Shown: piece after piece, positions 50,654-58,713 of the stretch | Position numbering within the stretch: the first letter of the stretch is position 1 | Layout: each line of letters begins with the position of its first letter | Assembly: GCF_050490315.1 (NCBI RefSeq) | Contig: NZ_JBNPEO010000005.1 | Span: 93,045-157,044 of the forward strand | DNA from: JBNPEO01 sp050490315 | GTDB taxonomy: Bacteria; Actinomycetota; Actinomycetes; Actinomycetales; Micrococcaceae | Direction: 5' to 3' | DNA length: 64,000 nucleotides | Made by a program: the position numbers and the translations under genes | The notes under the pieces: model-generated | What the model saw: only the letters and a program-made list of their open reading frames with translations | Databases searched by the model: none | Told to the model about the DNA's origin: nothing

Positions 50654-52306
50654 CTAGGCTGCTGCCAGCTCAGCTTCAGTAGCGTTAGAGCGTGCCTCGT
50701 GAACAAAGCGGCAGTACGCCGGAATGGTCAAGAAGGACGGGAACTCTTCAGCCAGGGTGACCTCTTCAAAGATGGTTCGTGCGTCTCTGAACCGGTCATC
50801 GTCAAAGCGTTCCAGCCCGGCGAACTCCTCTTCCAACAAGTCAGTCACCCATTCACGAGTGATCAATTCACCCGTGTCAGTGATGGCCTTGGCGTAAATC
50901 CATTGCCACAGCTGTGAGCGGGAGATCTCGGCTGTAGCTGCATCTTCCATGAGGTTGTGGATGGCCACAGCACCATTGCCGCGCAACCAGGATTCGATGT
51001 ACCGGATACCAACTTCGATGTTGTTGCGGATACCGGCCTCGGTGATGTTGCCCTCGGTGGAGGCAATATCGATCAGAGCGCGATCGTCCGGGGTCACATC
51101 TTCGCGGCTGCGATCCAGTTGGTTCGGGCGGTCGCCGAGTACGCCGTCGAACACCTCACGGCAAACCGGAACCAGATCCGGGTGGGCAACCCAGGAACCG
51201 TCAAAACCGTCGCCGGCCTCGCGGGTTTTGTCCGCGCGAACCTTCTCGAACGCCGCGGTATTTGCGGCCTCGTCCTTACGGTTTGGAACGGCTGCAGCCA
51301 TACCACCAATGGCCATAGCGCCGCGCCGGTGGCAAGCACGCACCAATTGCTCGGTGTAAGCCCGCATAAACGGCGCCGTCATGGTGATCTGGTTGCGGTC
51401 CGGCAACACGAACCGGGGGCCACGGGTGCGGAAGTTCTTGATCACGGAGAACAAGTAATCCCAACGGCCCGCGTTCAGCCCGGCTGCGTGATCGCGCAGT
51501 TCGTACAAGATCTCTTCCATCTCAAATGCTGCAGTGATGGTCTCGATCAGAACGGTGGCCCGAATGGTGCCCTGCGGGATGCCCAGCAAATCTTGTGCCT
51601 GGATAAAGATGTCGTTCCAGAGGCGAGCCTCCAAGTGGTTCTCGATCTTCGGCAGGTAAAAGTACGGGCCCTTGCCTGCGGCGATCAGTCGGCGAGCGTT
51701 ACGGAAGAAGTACAAACCAAAGTCCACAACTCCGCCGGCAATCGCTTCGCCGTCGATCAGCATGTGCTTCTCCGGCAAGTGCCAGCCGCGGGGTCGAACC
51801 ACAATCGTGGGCAGTTCCTCGGCCGGACGCAGCTTGTATTCCTTGCCCTCAGGGGATGTGAAATCAATGCGGCGTTCCATAGCGTCGGTGAGGTTCAGCT
51901 GGCCCTGGATAACGTTCCGCCATGTCGGCGTTGAAGCGTCCTCCATGTCAGCGAGCCACACCTTAGCGCCCGAGTTCAAAGCGTTGATGCTCATCTTCCG
52001 GTCAACAGGTCCCGTGATCTCCACCCGGCGATCCTCGAGCCCGGGGCCAGGGGGAGCCACACGCCAGCTGTCGTCGTTGCGGATGTGCTCGGTCTCCTTG
52101 AGGAAGTGCGGGTCCTGGCCGGCGGCGATCTGGTTACGGCGCTCCCGGCGAGCCTGCAACAGCTCTTGGCGACGTTCCGCCGTCGCACGGTGCAGTTTGG
52201 CAACAAACTCCAGTGCGTCAGGGGTGAGAACCTCGTCCTGGCGGTGGATGGGCTGAGCAGTGATGGTAATGCCGTTGATAGTGAAGTTGTCCGTGAAGCT
52301 GTTCAT
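50654..52306 (-). CDS. aceB: Malate synthase A
   Basis: 550 residues. Second glyoxylate-shunt enzyme: glyoxylate plus acetyl-CoA to malate. Signatures PRGWHLPEKH, WRVAPPGPGLEDRRVEITGP, WDYLFSVIKNF and GGMAAAVPNRKD fit the compact A isoform. ATG at 52306 is chosen behind AGGAGAG; the frame upstream is non-conserved. Downstream of aceA, with a nested hairpin between them. Confidence 0.95.
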   Translation of the reverse strand: MNSFTDNFTINGITITAQPIHRQDEVLTPDALEFVAKLHRATAERRQELLQARRERRNQIAAGQDPHFLKETEHIRNDDSWRVAPPGPGLEDRRVEITGPVDRKMSINALNSGAKVWLADMEDASTPTWRNVIQGQLNLTDAMERRIDFTSPEGKEYKLRPAEELPTIVVRPRGWHLPEKHMLIDGEAIAGGVVDFGLYFFRNARRLIAAGKGPYFYLPKIENHLEARLWNDIFIQAQDLLGIPQGTIRATVLIETITAAFEMEEILYELRDHAAGLNAGRWDYLFSVIKNFRTRGPRFVLPDRNQITMTAPFMRAYTEQLVRACHRRGAMAIGGMAAAVPNRKDEAANTAAFEKVRADKTREAGDGFDGSWVAHPDLVPVCREVFDGVLGDRPNQLDRSREDVTPDDRALIDIASTEGNITEAGIRNNIEVGIRYIESWLRGNGAVAIHNLMEDAATAEISRSQLWQWIYAKAITDTGELITREWVTDLLEEEFAGLERFDDDRFRDARTIFEEVTLAEEFPSFLTIPAYCRFVHEARSNATEAELAAA

Positions 52307-52330
52307 GGCGATCTCTCCTGAATTTCCAAC

Positions 52331-52394
52331 CCAACCAACTCGCATTTGTGGCTGTTCTCAGGGCTGAGAAGAATCACAAATGCGAGTCAGTTGG
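52331..52394 (-). terminator. Nested hairpin between aceA and aceB
   Basis: 20-base arms (52331-52350 and 52375-52394) match at 18 positions, and a smaller stem TTCTCA/TGAGAA (52355-52370) is nested inside. It starts 10 bases after the aceA stop, so it may be an attenuating terminator or a processing/stability element that sets the aceA to aceB ratio. No T-run. Confidence 0.55.
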
Positions 52395-52404
52395 GGAAGC
52401 GGGG

Positions 52405-53721
52405 TTAGTGAAACTGGCCTTCTTCGGTGGATCCCACCAAGGCGAGTGTGCTGCCGTTCGGGTTCAGGGCAGTGGAGACCAGATCGAAGTAGCCTGTGCC
52501 TACTTCACGCTGGTGCTTCGTGGCGGTGTAACCGCGATCTTCAGAGGCGAATTCCTTCTCCTGGAGCTCAACGTATGCGCTCATGCCATCACGGGCGTAA
52601 CCGTGAGCCAAGTCAAACATCGAGTAATTCAAGGCGTGGAATCCAGCCAAGGTAATGAACTGGAAGGTGAAGCCCATGGCGCCGAGTTCACGTTGGAACT
52701 TTGCGATGGTCTCGTCATCCAGGTGCTTGCGCCAGTTGAATGAAGGCGAGCAGTTGTAGGCGAGCATCTGGTCCGGGTGCTCTGCCTTGACCGACTCAGC
52801 GAACTTGCGTGCAAGCTCCAGATCCGGGGTTCCCGTCTCCATCCAGATGAGGTCAGAGTACGGTGCGTAAGCCTTGGCGCGAGCGATGCAGGGTTCAATA
52901 CCGTTGCGCACCTTGTAGAAACCTTCAGGGGTGCGCTCGCCGGTGATGAATTCCTGATCGCGCTCGTCCACATCTGAGGTGATGAGGGTTGCTGCCTCAG
53001 CGTCCGTGCGGGCAATAATGACCGACGGCGTATTAGAGACATCCGCCGCCAGGCGGGCTGCGTTGAGTGTGCGGATGTGCTGCTGGGTAGGGATCAGCAC
53101 CTTGCCACCGAGGTGACCACACTTCTTCTCCGAGGCGAGTTGGTCTTCCCAGTGAACGCCCGAGGCGCCGGCGGCAATCATGGATTTCATGAGCTCAAAA
53201 GCGTTCAACGGGCCACCGAAGCCGGCTTCGGCATCGGCAACAATCGGGACGAGCCAATCTTCAACGGTCTGCTTACCTTCGGAGTACTCGATCTGGTCGG
53301 CGCGCAGTAGTGCGTTGTTGATCCGGCGAACAACTGTGGGCACCGAGTTCACGGGGTAGAGCGACTGGTCCGGGTAGGTGTTGCCTGAGGTGTTGGCGTC
53401 AGCAGCAACCTGCCAGCCGGAGAGGTAAATGGCGCGCAGGCCGGCTTTGACCTGCTGTACTGCCTGGTTTCCGGTCAGCGCACCAAGAGCGTTGGTGTAA
53501 CCGCCGTTAGTCTTCTCCGCAGTGAGTTGCTTCCAGAGCTTTTCCGAACCGCGGCGGGCCAAGGTGTATTCCTCGGAGACCCGTCCACGCAGTTTGATGA
53601 CATCGGCTGAGGAGTAGTCGCGGTGGACGCCTTCCCAGCGCGGGTTGGCAGCCCACTCGAGCTCCATTGCCTGTGCAGCCTGTTCGGGTGTCTGCTGTGC
53701 TGGCTCAAATGATGCAGTCAT
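52405..53721 (-). CDS. aceA: Isocitrate lyase
   Basis: 438 residues, ICL1 type. Cleaves isocitrate to glyoxylate and succinate. The active-site motif KKCGHLGGKVLIPTQQH is intact; LIWMETGTPDLELA and FNWRKHLDDETI are also diagnostic. ATG at 53721 chosen behind AAGGAG. Divergent from ramB; control by RamB and acetate is expected. Confidence 0.96.
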   Translation of the reverse strand: MTASFEPAQQTPEQAAQAMELEWAANPRWEGVHRDYSSADVIKLRGRVSEEYTLARRGSEKLWKQLTAEKTNGGYTNALGALTGNQAVQQVKAGLRAIYLSGWQVAADANTSGNTYPDQSLYPVNSVPTVVRRINNALLRADQIEYSEGKQTVEDWLVPIVADAEAGFGGPLNAFELMKSMIAAGASGVHWEDQLASEKKCGHLGGKVLIPTQQHIRTLNAARLAADVSNTPSVIIARTDAEAATLITSDVDERDQEFITGERTPEGFYKVRNGIEPCIARAKAYAPYSDLIWMETGTPDLELARKFAESVKAEHPDQMLAYNCSPSFNWRKHLDDETIAKFQRELGAMGFTFQFITLAGFHALNYSMFDLAHGYARDGMSAYVELQEKEFASEDRGYTATKHQREVGTGYFDLVSTALNPNGSTLALVGSTEEGQFH

Positions 53722-53784
53722 TTCAATCTCCTTGGTGAATCGCTCGTCGGTGAGCTTTTCTTGCTGTGAAATCAACTTTTCACT

Positions 53785-53793
53785 ACTTGCAAG
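53785..53793. promoter_or_regulatory. RamB-type box between aceA and ramB
   Basis: ACTTGCAAG, with the TTGCAA core of the RamB consensus known from Corynebacterium, lies 64 bases upstream of aceA and 58 upstream of ramB. Confidence 0.5.
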
Positions 53794-53838
53794 GGGGTGA
53801 ATAGAGGTTTTTGATGGAAAGAAACGCATTTCTTCGCG

Positions 53839-53844
53839 TATGCT
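53839..53844 (+). promoter_or_regulatory. -10 box of leaderless ramB
   Basis: TATGCT, exactly six bases, then ATG at 53851. Confidence 0.55.
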
Positions 53845-53850
53845 CAAGAA

Positions 53851-55338
53851 ATGCCTAGTGTGAGCTGGAATACTCAAGTCAACGTCCCGCCGTCGTCCGA
53901 TCAATCAGGGGGACTGGACGCGATTAGTCTTGGCCGCCGTCTGCGGCACCTGCGTAAAACCGCGGGGCTGACTCTTGACGATCTCGGTGCCGCTGTTGGT
54001 ACCGCGCCGAGCCAGCTGAGCCTGATGGAAAACGGTAAGCGAGAACCAAAGCTGAGCATGCTCCAACAACTGGCCAAGGTGCTGGGTGTGAGCATCGATG
54101 AGCTGTTGGGTTCTGAGCCGCCGAGCCGGCGCGCGGCACTGGAAATAGAGCTGGAACGGTATCAGCGAGGGCCGCTGTATGAGTCGCTAAATCTGCCCAA
54201 AATCCGCATCAGCTCGCGGCTTCCGGTAGACGTCCTGGAGGCGCAAGTGGGGCTGCTTCATGAGCTTGAACGCAAACTCAATGAGCAGACTGCTACGCCC
54301 GAGGAAGCCCGCCGGGCCAACGGCGAATTGCGGGCCATGATGCGAGAGCGAGGCAACTACTTTCCAGAGTATGAAGCCGAGGCGCAAAAGATACTGGCGC
54401 TGGTGGGCTACACCTCAGGTCCGCTCAGTCAGCACGTGATTGCAGACATCGCTGGGAAACTTGGATTTACCCTGCAGCACGTGAATGATTTGCCCCATTC
54501 CACCCGCTCTGTGACGGACCTGAAGAATCGCAGAATTTACCTCACGCAGAGCCAGCGCACTGATCACGACCCCCGATCGGTGCTCCTGCAAGCTCTGGGG
54601 CACTACGTTATGGGCCACCAGACGCCCACTAACTACGGCGACTTCTTGATGCAACGCGTGGCTACGAATTACTTTGCAGCAGCGCTTTTGCTTCCTGAAC
54701 AGGCCACCGTGGAGTTCTTGCAGCGGGCCAAGGCGGCCAAGGAAATTGCTGTGGAGGACATTCGTGATGCTTTCGCCGTCTCCTACGAGACGGCTGCGCA
54801 CCGATTCACTAACCTCGCCACACAGCACTTGGGGCTCACCACGCACTTCCAGAAAACGCACAAGAGCGGGATTATTTACAAGGCTTATGAGAACGACGGC
54901 GTGACGTTCCCGATGGATCACACCGGCGCCATTGAGGGACAACCTTCGTGCAAGTCCTGGACATCGCGGGCCGTTTTTGATGTGGCGGATAAGTTCAGTG
55001 CCTACAGTCAGTACACCGATACGCCGTCGGGCACTTTCTGGTGCACGGCACGCACTGAACGATCTGCTTCGGGGGAGTTTTCACTCTCAATTGGTGTGCC
55101 GTATCAGCATGTGAAGTGGTTCCGCGGCCGCGAGACCACGGCCCGCGAAAAGTCCACTTGCCCGGATCCGAGCTGCTGCAAACGCCCACCCGTGGAGTTG
55201 GCGCAAGAGTGGTCCGGGCATGCGTGGCCCTCGGCTCGAGCTCATTCGCACTTGTTGGCCGCCATGCCGCCGGGTGCATTCCCCGGCGTGGACGAGACCG
55301 AGGTGTACTCCTTCCTGCAAGCTCACTCAGGTTCCTAG
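53851..55338 (+). CDS. ramB: RamB-type regulator of acetate metabolism
   Basis: 495 residues. N-terminal XRE helix-turn-helix (GRRLRHLRKTAGLTLDDLGAAVGTAPSQLSLMENG, about 26-62), a central degenerate ImmA/IrrE-like metallopeptidase region (QALGHYVMGH lacks the HExxH glutamate) and a C-terminal part with Cys in SGTFWCTARTER and CPDPSCCKRP. This is the short-chain fatty acyl regulator family including RamB, which controls aceA and aceB. The divergent position next to aceA fits exactly. Confidence 0.9.
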   Translation: MPSVSWNTQVNVPPSSDQSGGLDAISLGRRLRHLRKTAGLTLDDLGAAVGTAPSQLSLMENGKREPKLSMLQQLAKVLGVSIDELLGSEPPSRRAALEIELERYQRGPLYESLNLPKIRISSRLPVDVLEAQVGLLHELERKLNEQTATPEEARRANGELRAMMRERGNYFPEYEAEAQKILALVGYTSGPLSQHVIADIAGKLGFTLQHVNDLPHSTRSVTDLKNRRIYLTQSQRTDHDPRSVLLQALGHYVMGHQTPTNYGDFLMQRVATNYFAAALLLPEQATVEFLQRAKAAKEIAVEDIRDAFAVSYETAAHRFTNLATQHLGLTTHFQKTHKSGIIYKAYENDGVTFPMDHTGAIEGQPSCKSWTSRAVFDVADKFSAYSQYTDTPSGTFWCTARTERSASGEFSLSIGVPYQHVKWFRGRETTAREKSTCPDPSCCKRPPVELAQEWSGHAWPSARAHSHLLAAMPPGAFPGVDETEVYSFLQAHSGS

Positions 55339-55351
55339 CTCCTCCAATCCG

Positions 55352-55419
55352 CGAGGTCGGTGCATAGCTCCGTTCGCCCAGGAAAATTACGGGGCAAACG
55401 ACGCTATGCACCGACCTCG
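55352..55419. repeat. Palindromic element family B, copy 1
   Basis: Perfect 17-base arms CGAGGTCGGTGCATAGC (55352-55368) and complement (55403-55419), with inner partly paired CGTTCGCCCAGG/GGGGCAAACG. Lies between convergent ramB and the M4 gene, so it may terminate both. It shares outer and inner sequence with 61008-61081. Confidence 0.75.
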
Positions 55420-55441
55420 GCAGGACGGGGATGCAGAATAG

Positions 55442-57136
55442 CTACTTCACGGAAACGGCGTTCCATGCCGAGGCGACTGCTGCGGCCTCGGGGGAAGTGG
55501 TTCCGTAGAGGTCCCCTGCAGCCTTAATGGTGGCGGTGCGTGCGCCAGAGTAGTTGGTGCTAGAAGTCATGTAGACGGTCAATGCGCGGTACCAAACCTG
55601 CTCGGCCTTGTCGCGGCCAATGCCAGTGACTACCGAACCATCACAGGTGGGGGAGCTGTGCGCCTTGGCACCAATGGTCTTTGCACCAGAGCCTTCGGCC
55701 AGCAGATAGTAGAAGTGGTTTCCCACGCCTGAGCTGTAGTGAACATCCAACTGGCCAACGCTCGAGCTCCAGCAGTTCGCTGAAGAACCGTCAGAAGCCG
55801 GGTTGTCCATTCGACGTAAACCGAGGTGGTTCTTCAGGTCGAATTGCTCGCCAATGTAGTAGTCGCCTTGGTCGGTGGTGTTGTTCGCATGGAACTCGAC
55901 CATGGTGCCGAAGATGTCAGAAGTTGCTTCATTCAAGCCGCCGCTCTCGCCACTGTAGGTGAGGTTGGCTGTGGAACCGGTGACGCCGTGGCTCATCTCG
56001 TGACCAGCCACGTCCAGTGAAGTCAGTGCGCCATAGCTCACGCCATCGCCGTCGCCGTAGGTCATCTTGCTGCCGTCCCAGAAAGCGTTGACGTAGTTCA
56101 CGCCATAGTGGACGCGGTTCCACGAGCCCTTACCGGTGTTCCAAACGCCTGCCCGCTGGTGAGTCTGTTGGTAGTAGTCCCAGGTCTTAGCCACTCCGTA
56201 CTGAGCGTCCACTGCTGCAGAAGCGCGGTCAGCCTTAGTGCCCGTGCCCCAAGTGTTGTCGGCGTCGGACATCGGCGACAAGGTGACACAGCCGCTGCCG
56301 GTGTTCTGGCAGCGGGTGGAGTCCTTGCCGTTGTTCATGTCGCCGGTGTAGTTCCCGGCGCGGCTTGGGTCCTCGAGGAGGAATTTGCCGCTTGCAGACG
56401 TGGTGGTGAGTGCCACGGAACCTGCGTAGAGGCTGTTGCCGGTGCCGGTGTAGCTGCCCGTTCCAAAGGCAGTTTGTGTGGGGTTGGTCGGCGTCTTAGT
56501 GGGGGCTGCGGTGGTATTTGGTGCAACAGCGTTGACAGTGGTGATCGTTTCGGCGGTCGCTACAACTTTTCCGCTGTTCGCATCTACGTAGCTGTGGAGT
56601 CGACTCGGCGTCTGGCCGTCGGCCTGGTAACCGGTGGTGGTCACATCCCATACCAAGCGGGGCTGCGCAGTTGTTGCATCAACCGTGAGCACTGGCGAGC
56701 CCGCTGCGACGCGGCCCTTCGTGGCTACTGCGTTGGTGGCTGCTGCACTGCCAACAGTCGGCTTGGTTGACACGGAAATGGGGGTCAGCTGGGTCAGGTC
56801 CTGCCCGGTTGCTTGGCCTTTGGCATCCAAGTGCAGAACGAAGTCGCCGCCCCGGACCGGTAGACCTTGGTAAGTGCGGTTCATTCGAACGTGGGTGTCA
56901 CCGTTGTTGTCCTGCAAGGCGGCCACAGCTTTTGCTGCGAGCCCGGGATCCTTCAAAAGGCCGCGGTTGGCCGTGAGAGCTGCTTGAGCCTTGGGCGCCA
57001 CGGTTGCGACGTCCACGGCGTGGGTGCCGAGATTGTTCGACGGCGGGGCGGCGGTGGCTGCCCCCGAAATCGGCCACAGCATGGCACAGGTGAGTGCGGT
57101 CACCGCTGCGCCGTGAAGGATGGATTTTGCTGTCAT
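55442..57136 (-). CDS. Secreted M4 family (thermolysin-like) metallopeptidase
   Basis: 564 residues. Sec signal peptide (SILHGAAVTALTCAMLWPISGAAT), FTP and PepSY propeptide region (about 45-200), then the catalytic domain. Zinc site complete: HEMSH with His379, Glu380, His383, and Glu403 in GGLNEATSD. The catalytic His of the C-terminal half is in DVHYSSGVGNHFYYLL. ATG at 57136 chosen behind GAGGAG. Single gene. Confidence 0.94.
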   Translation of the reverse strand: MTAKSILHGAAVTALTCAMLWPISGAATAAPPSNNLGTHAVDVATVAPKAQAALTANRGLLKDPGLAAKAVAALQDNNGDTHVRMNRTYQGLPVRGGDFVLHLDAKGQATGQDLTQLTPISVSTKPTVGSAAATNAVATKGRVAAGSPVLTVDATTAQPRLVWDVTTTGYQADGQTPSRLHSYVDANSGKVVATAETITTVNAVAPNTTAAPTKTPTNPTQTAFGTGSYTGTGNSLYAGSVALTTTSASGKFLLEDPSRAGNYTGDMNNGKDSTRCQNTGSGCVTLSPMSDADNTWGTGTKADRASAAVDAQYGVAKTWDYYQQTHQRAGVWNTGKGSWNRVHYGVNYVNAFWDGSKMTYGDGDGVSYGALTSLDVAGHEMSHGVTGSTANLTYSGESGGLNEATSDIFGTMVEFHANNTTDQGDYYIGEQFDLKNHLGLRRMDNPASDGSSANCWSSSVGQLDVHYSSGVGNHFYYLLAEGSGAKTIGAKAHSSPTCDGSVVTGIGRDKAEQVWYRALTVYMTSSTNYSGARTATIKAAGDLYGTTSPEAAAVASAWNAVSVK

Positions 57137-57268
57137 TCCTGACTCCTCGATAAGAGTGATCCTGCCCACGAGAACGAGGCATTGATGACAGTATGAGTCA
57201 AGCTACTGCAAAACGGAAGAGGGCTTGTGACTTAATTGTCACAAGCTTGTTGACGGACGGCGCGCTCT

Positions 57269-57754
57269 CTACCGGCCCAGCCAAACTGCCGAAGCGCCAG
57301 AATGTCCAGTCAGAATCGTGTCGTAGATCAGGAAAGCCCCGGCAGCAACGCCAAGGACGGACGTAACGGGCCCCACCCAGCGAATTTCGAGCACCCGTTG
57401 TATGCCGCGCAAGGCATCCCAGCGCTGCAAAACGCTTGGGAATGCTGCCAAGATCTGTGCCACCACCACTAGGAAGAAGATGAACACCACCACGCGGAAA
57501 GCACTTCCTTGGGCAGCGTGAATCCGAACAGCCTCAGAGGCGCCCAAGGCGTGCTCAAGCTGTTCCCCAGCCTCAGCCGTGATCACAGCCAGCGGCACCA
57601 GAATCACCGACAGCACACCCAAGGGCCACGCAAGGTACTTCCGGGAACGCCGCCAAAATGCGAATACCACGGCGCCTACGCCCGCCAAAAGGGCAAAAAT
57701 GAGCACTGCATGGATCAGCAGAATGTGTGCGGGTAAGCCACCGATTTCGATCAC
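57269..57754 (-). CDS. DUF2231-like membrane protein
   Basis: 161 residues, four membrane helices. The opening MIEIGGLPAHILLIHAVLIF and the HAAQG segment with paired His suggest the DUF2231 group of possible heme or metal-linked membrane proteins. GTG at 57754 is chosen because GAGGAG stands six bases before it; the longer frame upstream overlaps the VIT1-like gene. 47 bases downstream of that gene. Confidence 0.68.
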   Translation of the reverse strand: MIEIGGLPAHILLIHAVLIFALLAGVGAVVFAFWRRSRKYLAWPLGVLSVILVPLAVITAEAGEQLEHALGASEAVRIHAAQGSAFRVVVFIFFLVVVAQILAAFPSVLQRWDALRGIQRVLEIRWVGPVTSVLGVAAGAFLIYDTILTGHSGASAVWLGR

Positions 57755-57801
57755 AAGAAGCTCCTCAAAGGGCTGGACTAACAAAGCGGATGAGATGGGT
57801 C

Positions 57802-58524
57802 CTAAACAATGCCTGTGGTGCCCAGAAGCAGCCCCACAGCATAGGTGAAGGCCATGGCAAGGGCGCCACCAATAACCAAACGAATTGATGCTTTGCGCTT
57901 TGAGCTTCCACCCACCCGGGCACTGATGGCACCGGTGAGTGCTAGGGCCAGAATCACGGCAACGAAGGTAAACGGAATACGGATCGACGCCGGCAGAAGC
58001 ACCGCCGTCAAGAGCGGCAGGATGGCGCCAACGGTGAAGGCAACGGCTGAGGCGAGGGCTGCGTGCCAAGGGCTCGCAACTTCTTCTTCGTCAATGTTCA
58101 GCTCGGCTGATAAGTGCGCTTTGAGTGCGTCGTGCTCGGTGAGCTCAACAGCCACCTGACGCGCCGTTGCTTCGCTCATGCCCTTGGCCTGGTAAATCTC
58201 GGCCAGTTCGGCAAGTTCGCCTTCGGGGTCCTCGGCGAGTTCACGGCGCTCCAATTCGATGAGCGCACGCTGGCTGTCGCTCTGGCTACTGACCGAAACG
58301 TACTCGCCCAAGGCCATGGACACTGCGCCACCCACAACGGCAGCGGTTCCAGCAATCAGGATGGGAGTGAGATCGTTCGTGACACCAGCAACACCCACAA
58401 CGGTGGCGGCAACGGAGACGATGCCGTCGTTGGCGCCTAGGACGCCAGCGCGCAACCAGTTCAACCGGGCAGCGATGCTGCTGTCGTGCGGTTCACGGGC
58501 GGGATGTTGCATTGTTTCGGTCAT
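57802..58524 (-). CDS. VIT1/CCC1 family iron/manganese transporter
   Basis: 240 residues. Five membrane helices around a charged cytoplasmic metal-binding region (ELERRELAEDPEGELAELAEIY). Family motifs LRAGVLGANDGIVSVAATVVGV, GAVSMALGEYVSVSSQ and SPWHAALASAVAF. It moves Fe2+ or Mn2+ out of the cytoplasm. Probably co-transcribed with the DUF2231-like gene. Confidence 0.9.
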   Translation of the reverse strand: MTETMQHPAREPHDSSIAARLNWLRAGVLGANDGIVSVAATVVGVAGVTNDLTPILIAGTAAVVGGAVSMALGEYVSVSSQSDSQRALIELERRELAEDPEGELAELAEIYQAKGMSEATARQVAVELTEHDALKAHLSAELNIDEEEVASPWHAALASAVAFTVGAILPLLTAVLLPASIRIPFTFVAVILALALTGAISARVGGSSKRKASIRLVIGGALAMAFTYAVGLLLGTTGIV

Positions 58525-58638
58525 AGTGGCAGTAAATCATCTGATTCCACACCGCGCTAGAGAGGATTGCATAGCCTATGTTCCGAATACTGGATTGTAT
58601 TGCAGGCCTGTAACCAAACTAAGCCGGTTGATCCCACG

Positions 58639-58656
58639 ATCAACCAATTGGTTGAT
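58639..58656. promoter_or_regulatory. Perfect 18-base palindrome upstream of mmpL
   Basis: ATCAACCAATTGGTTGAT is a perfect palindrome, and an extra half site GGTTGAT lies at 58626-58632. It is 58 bases before the mmpL start, in the promoter region. The form suits a TetR or MarR repressor, but no regulator gene is adjacent. Confidence 0.6.
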
Positions 58657-58713
58657 GCTCTGTCCCCAAACCGCACGTAGCGTCAAACTATACGTACGAG
58701 CGAAAGGGCATTT

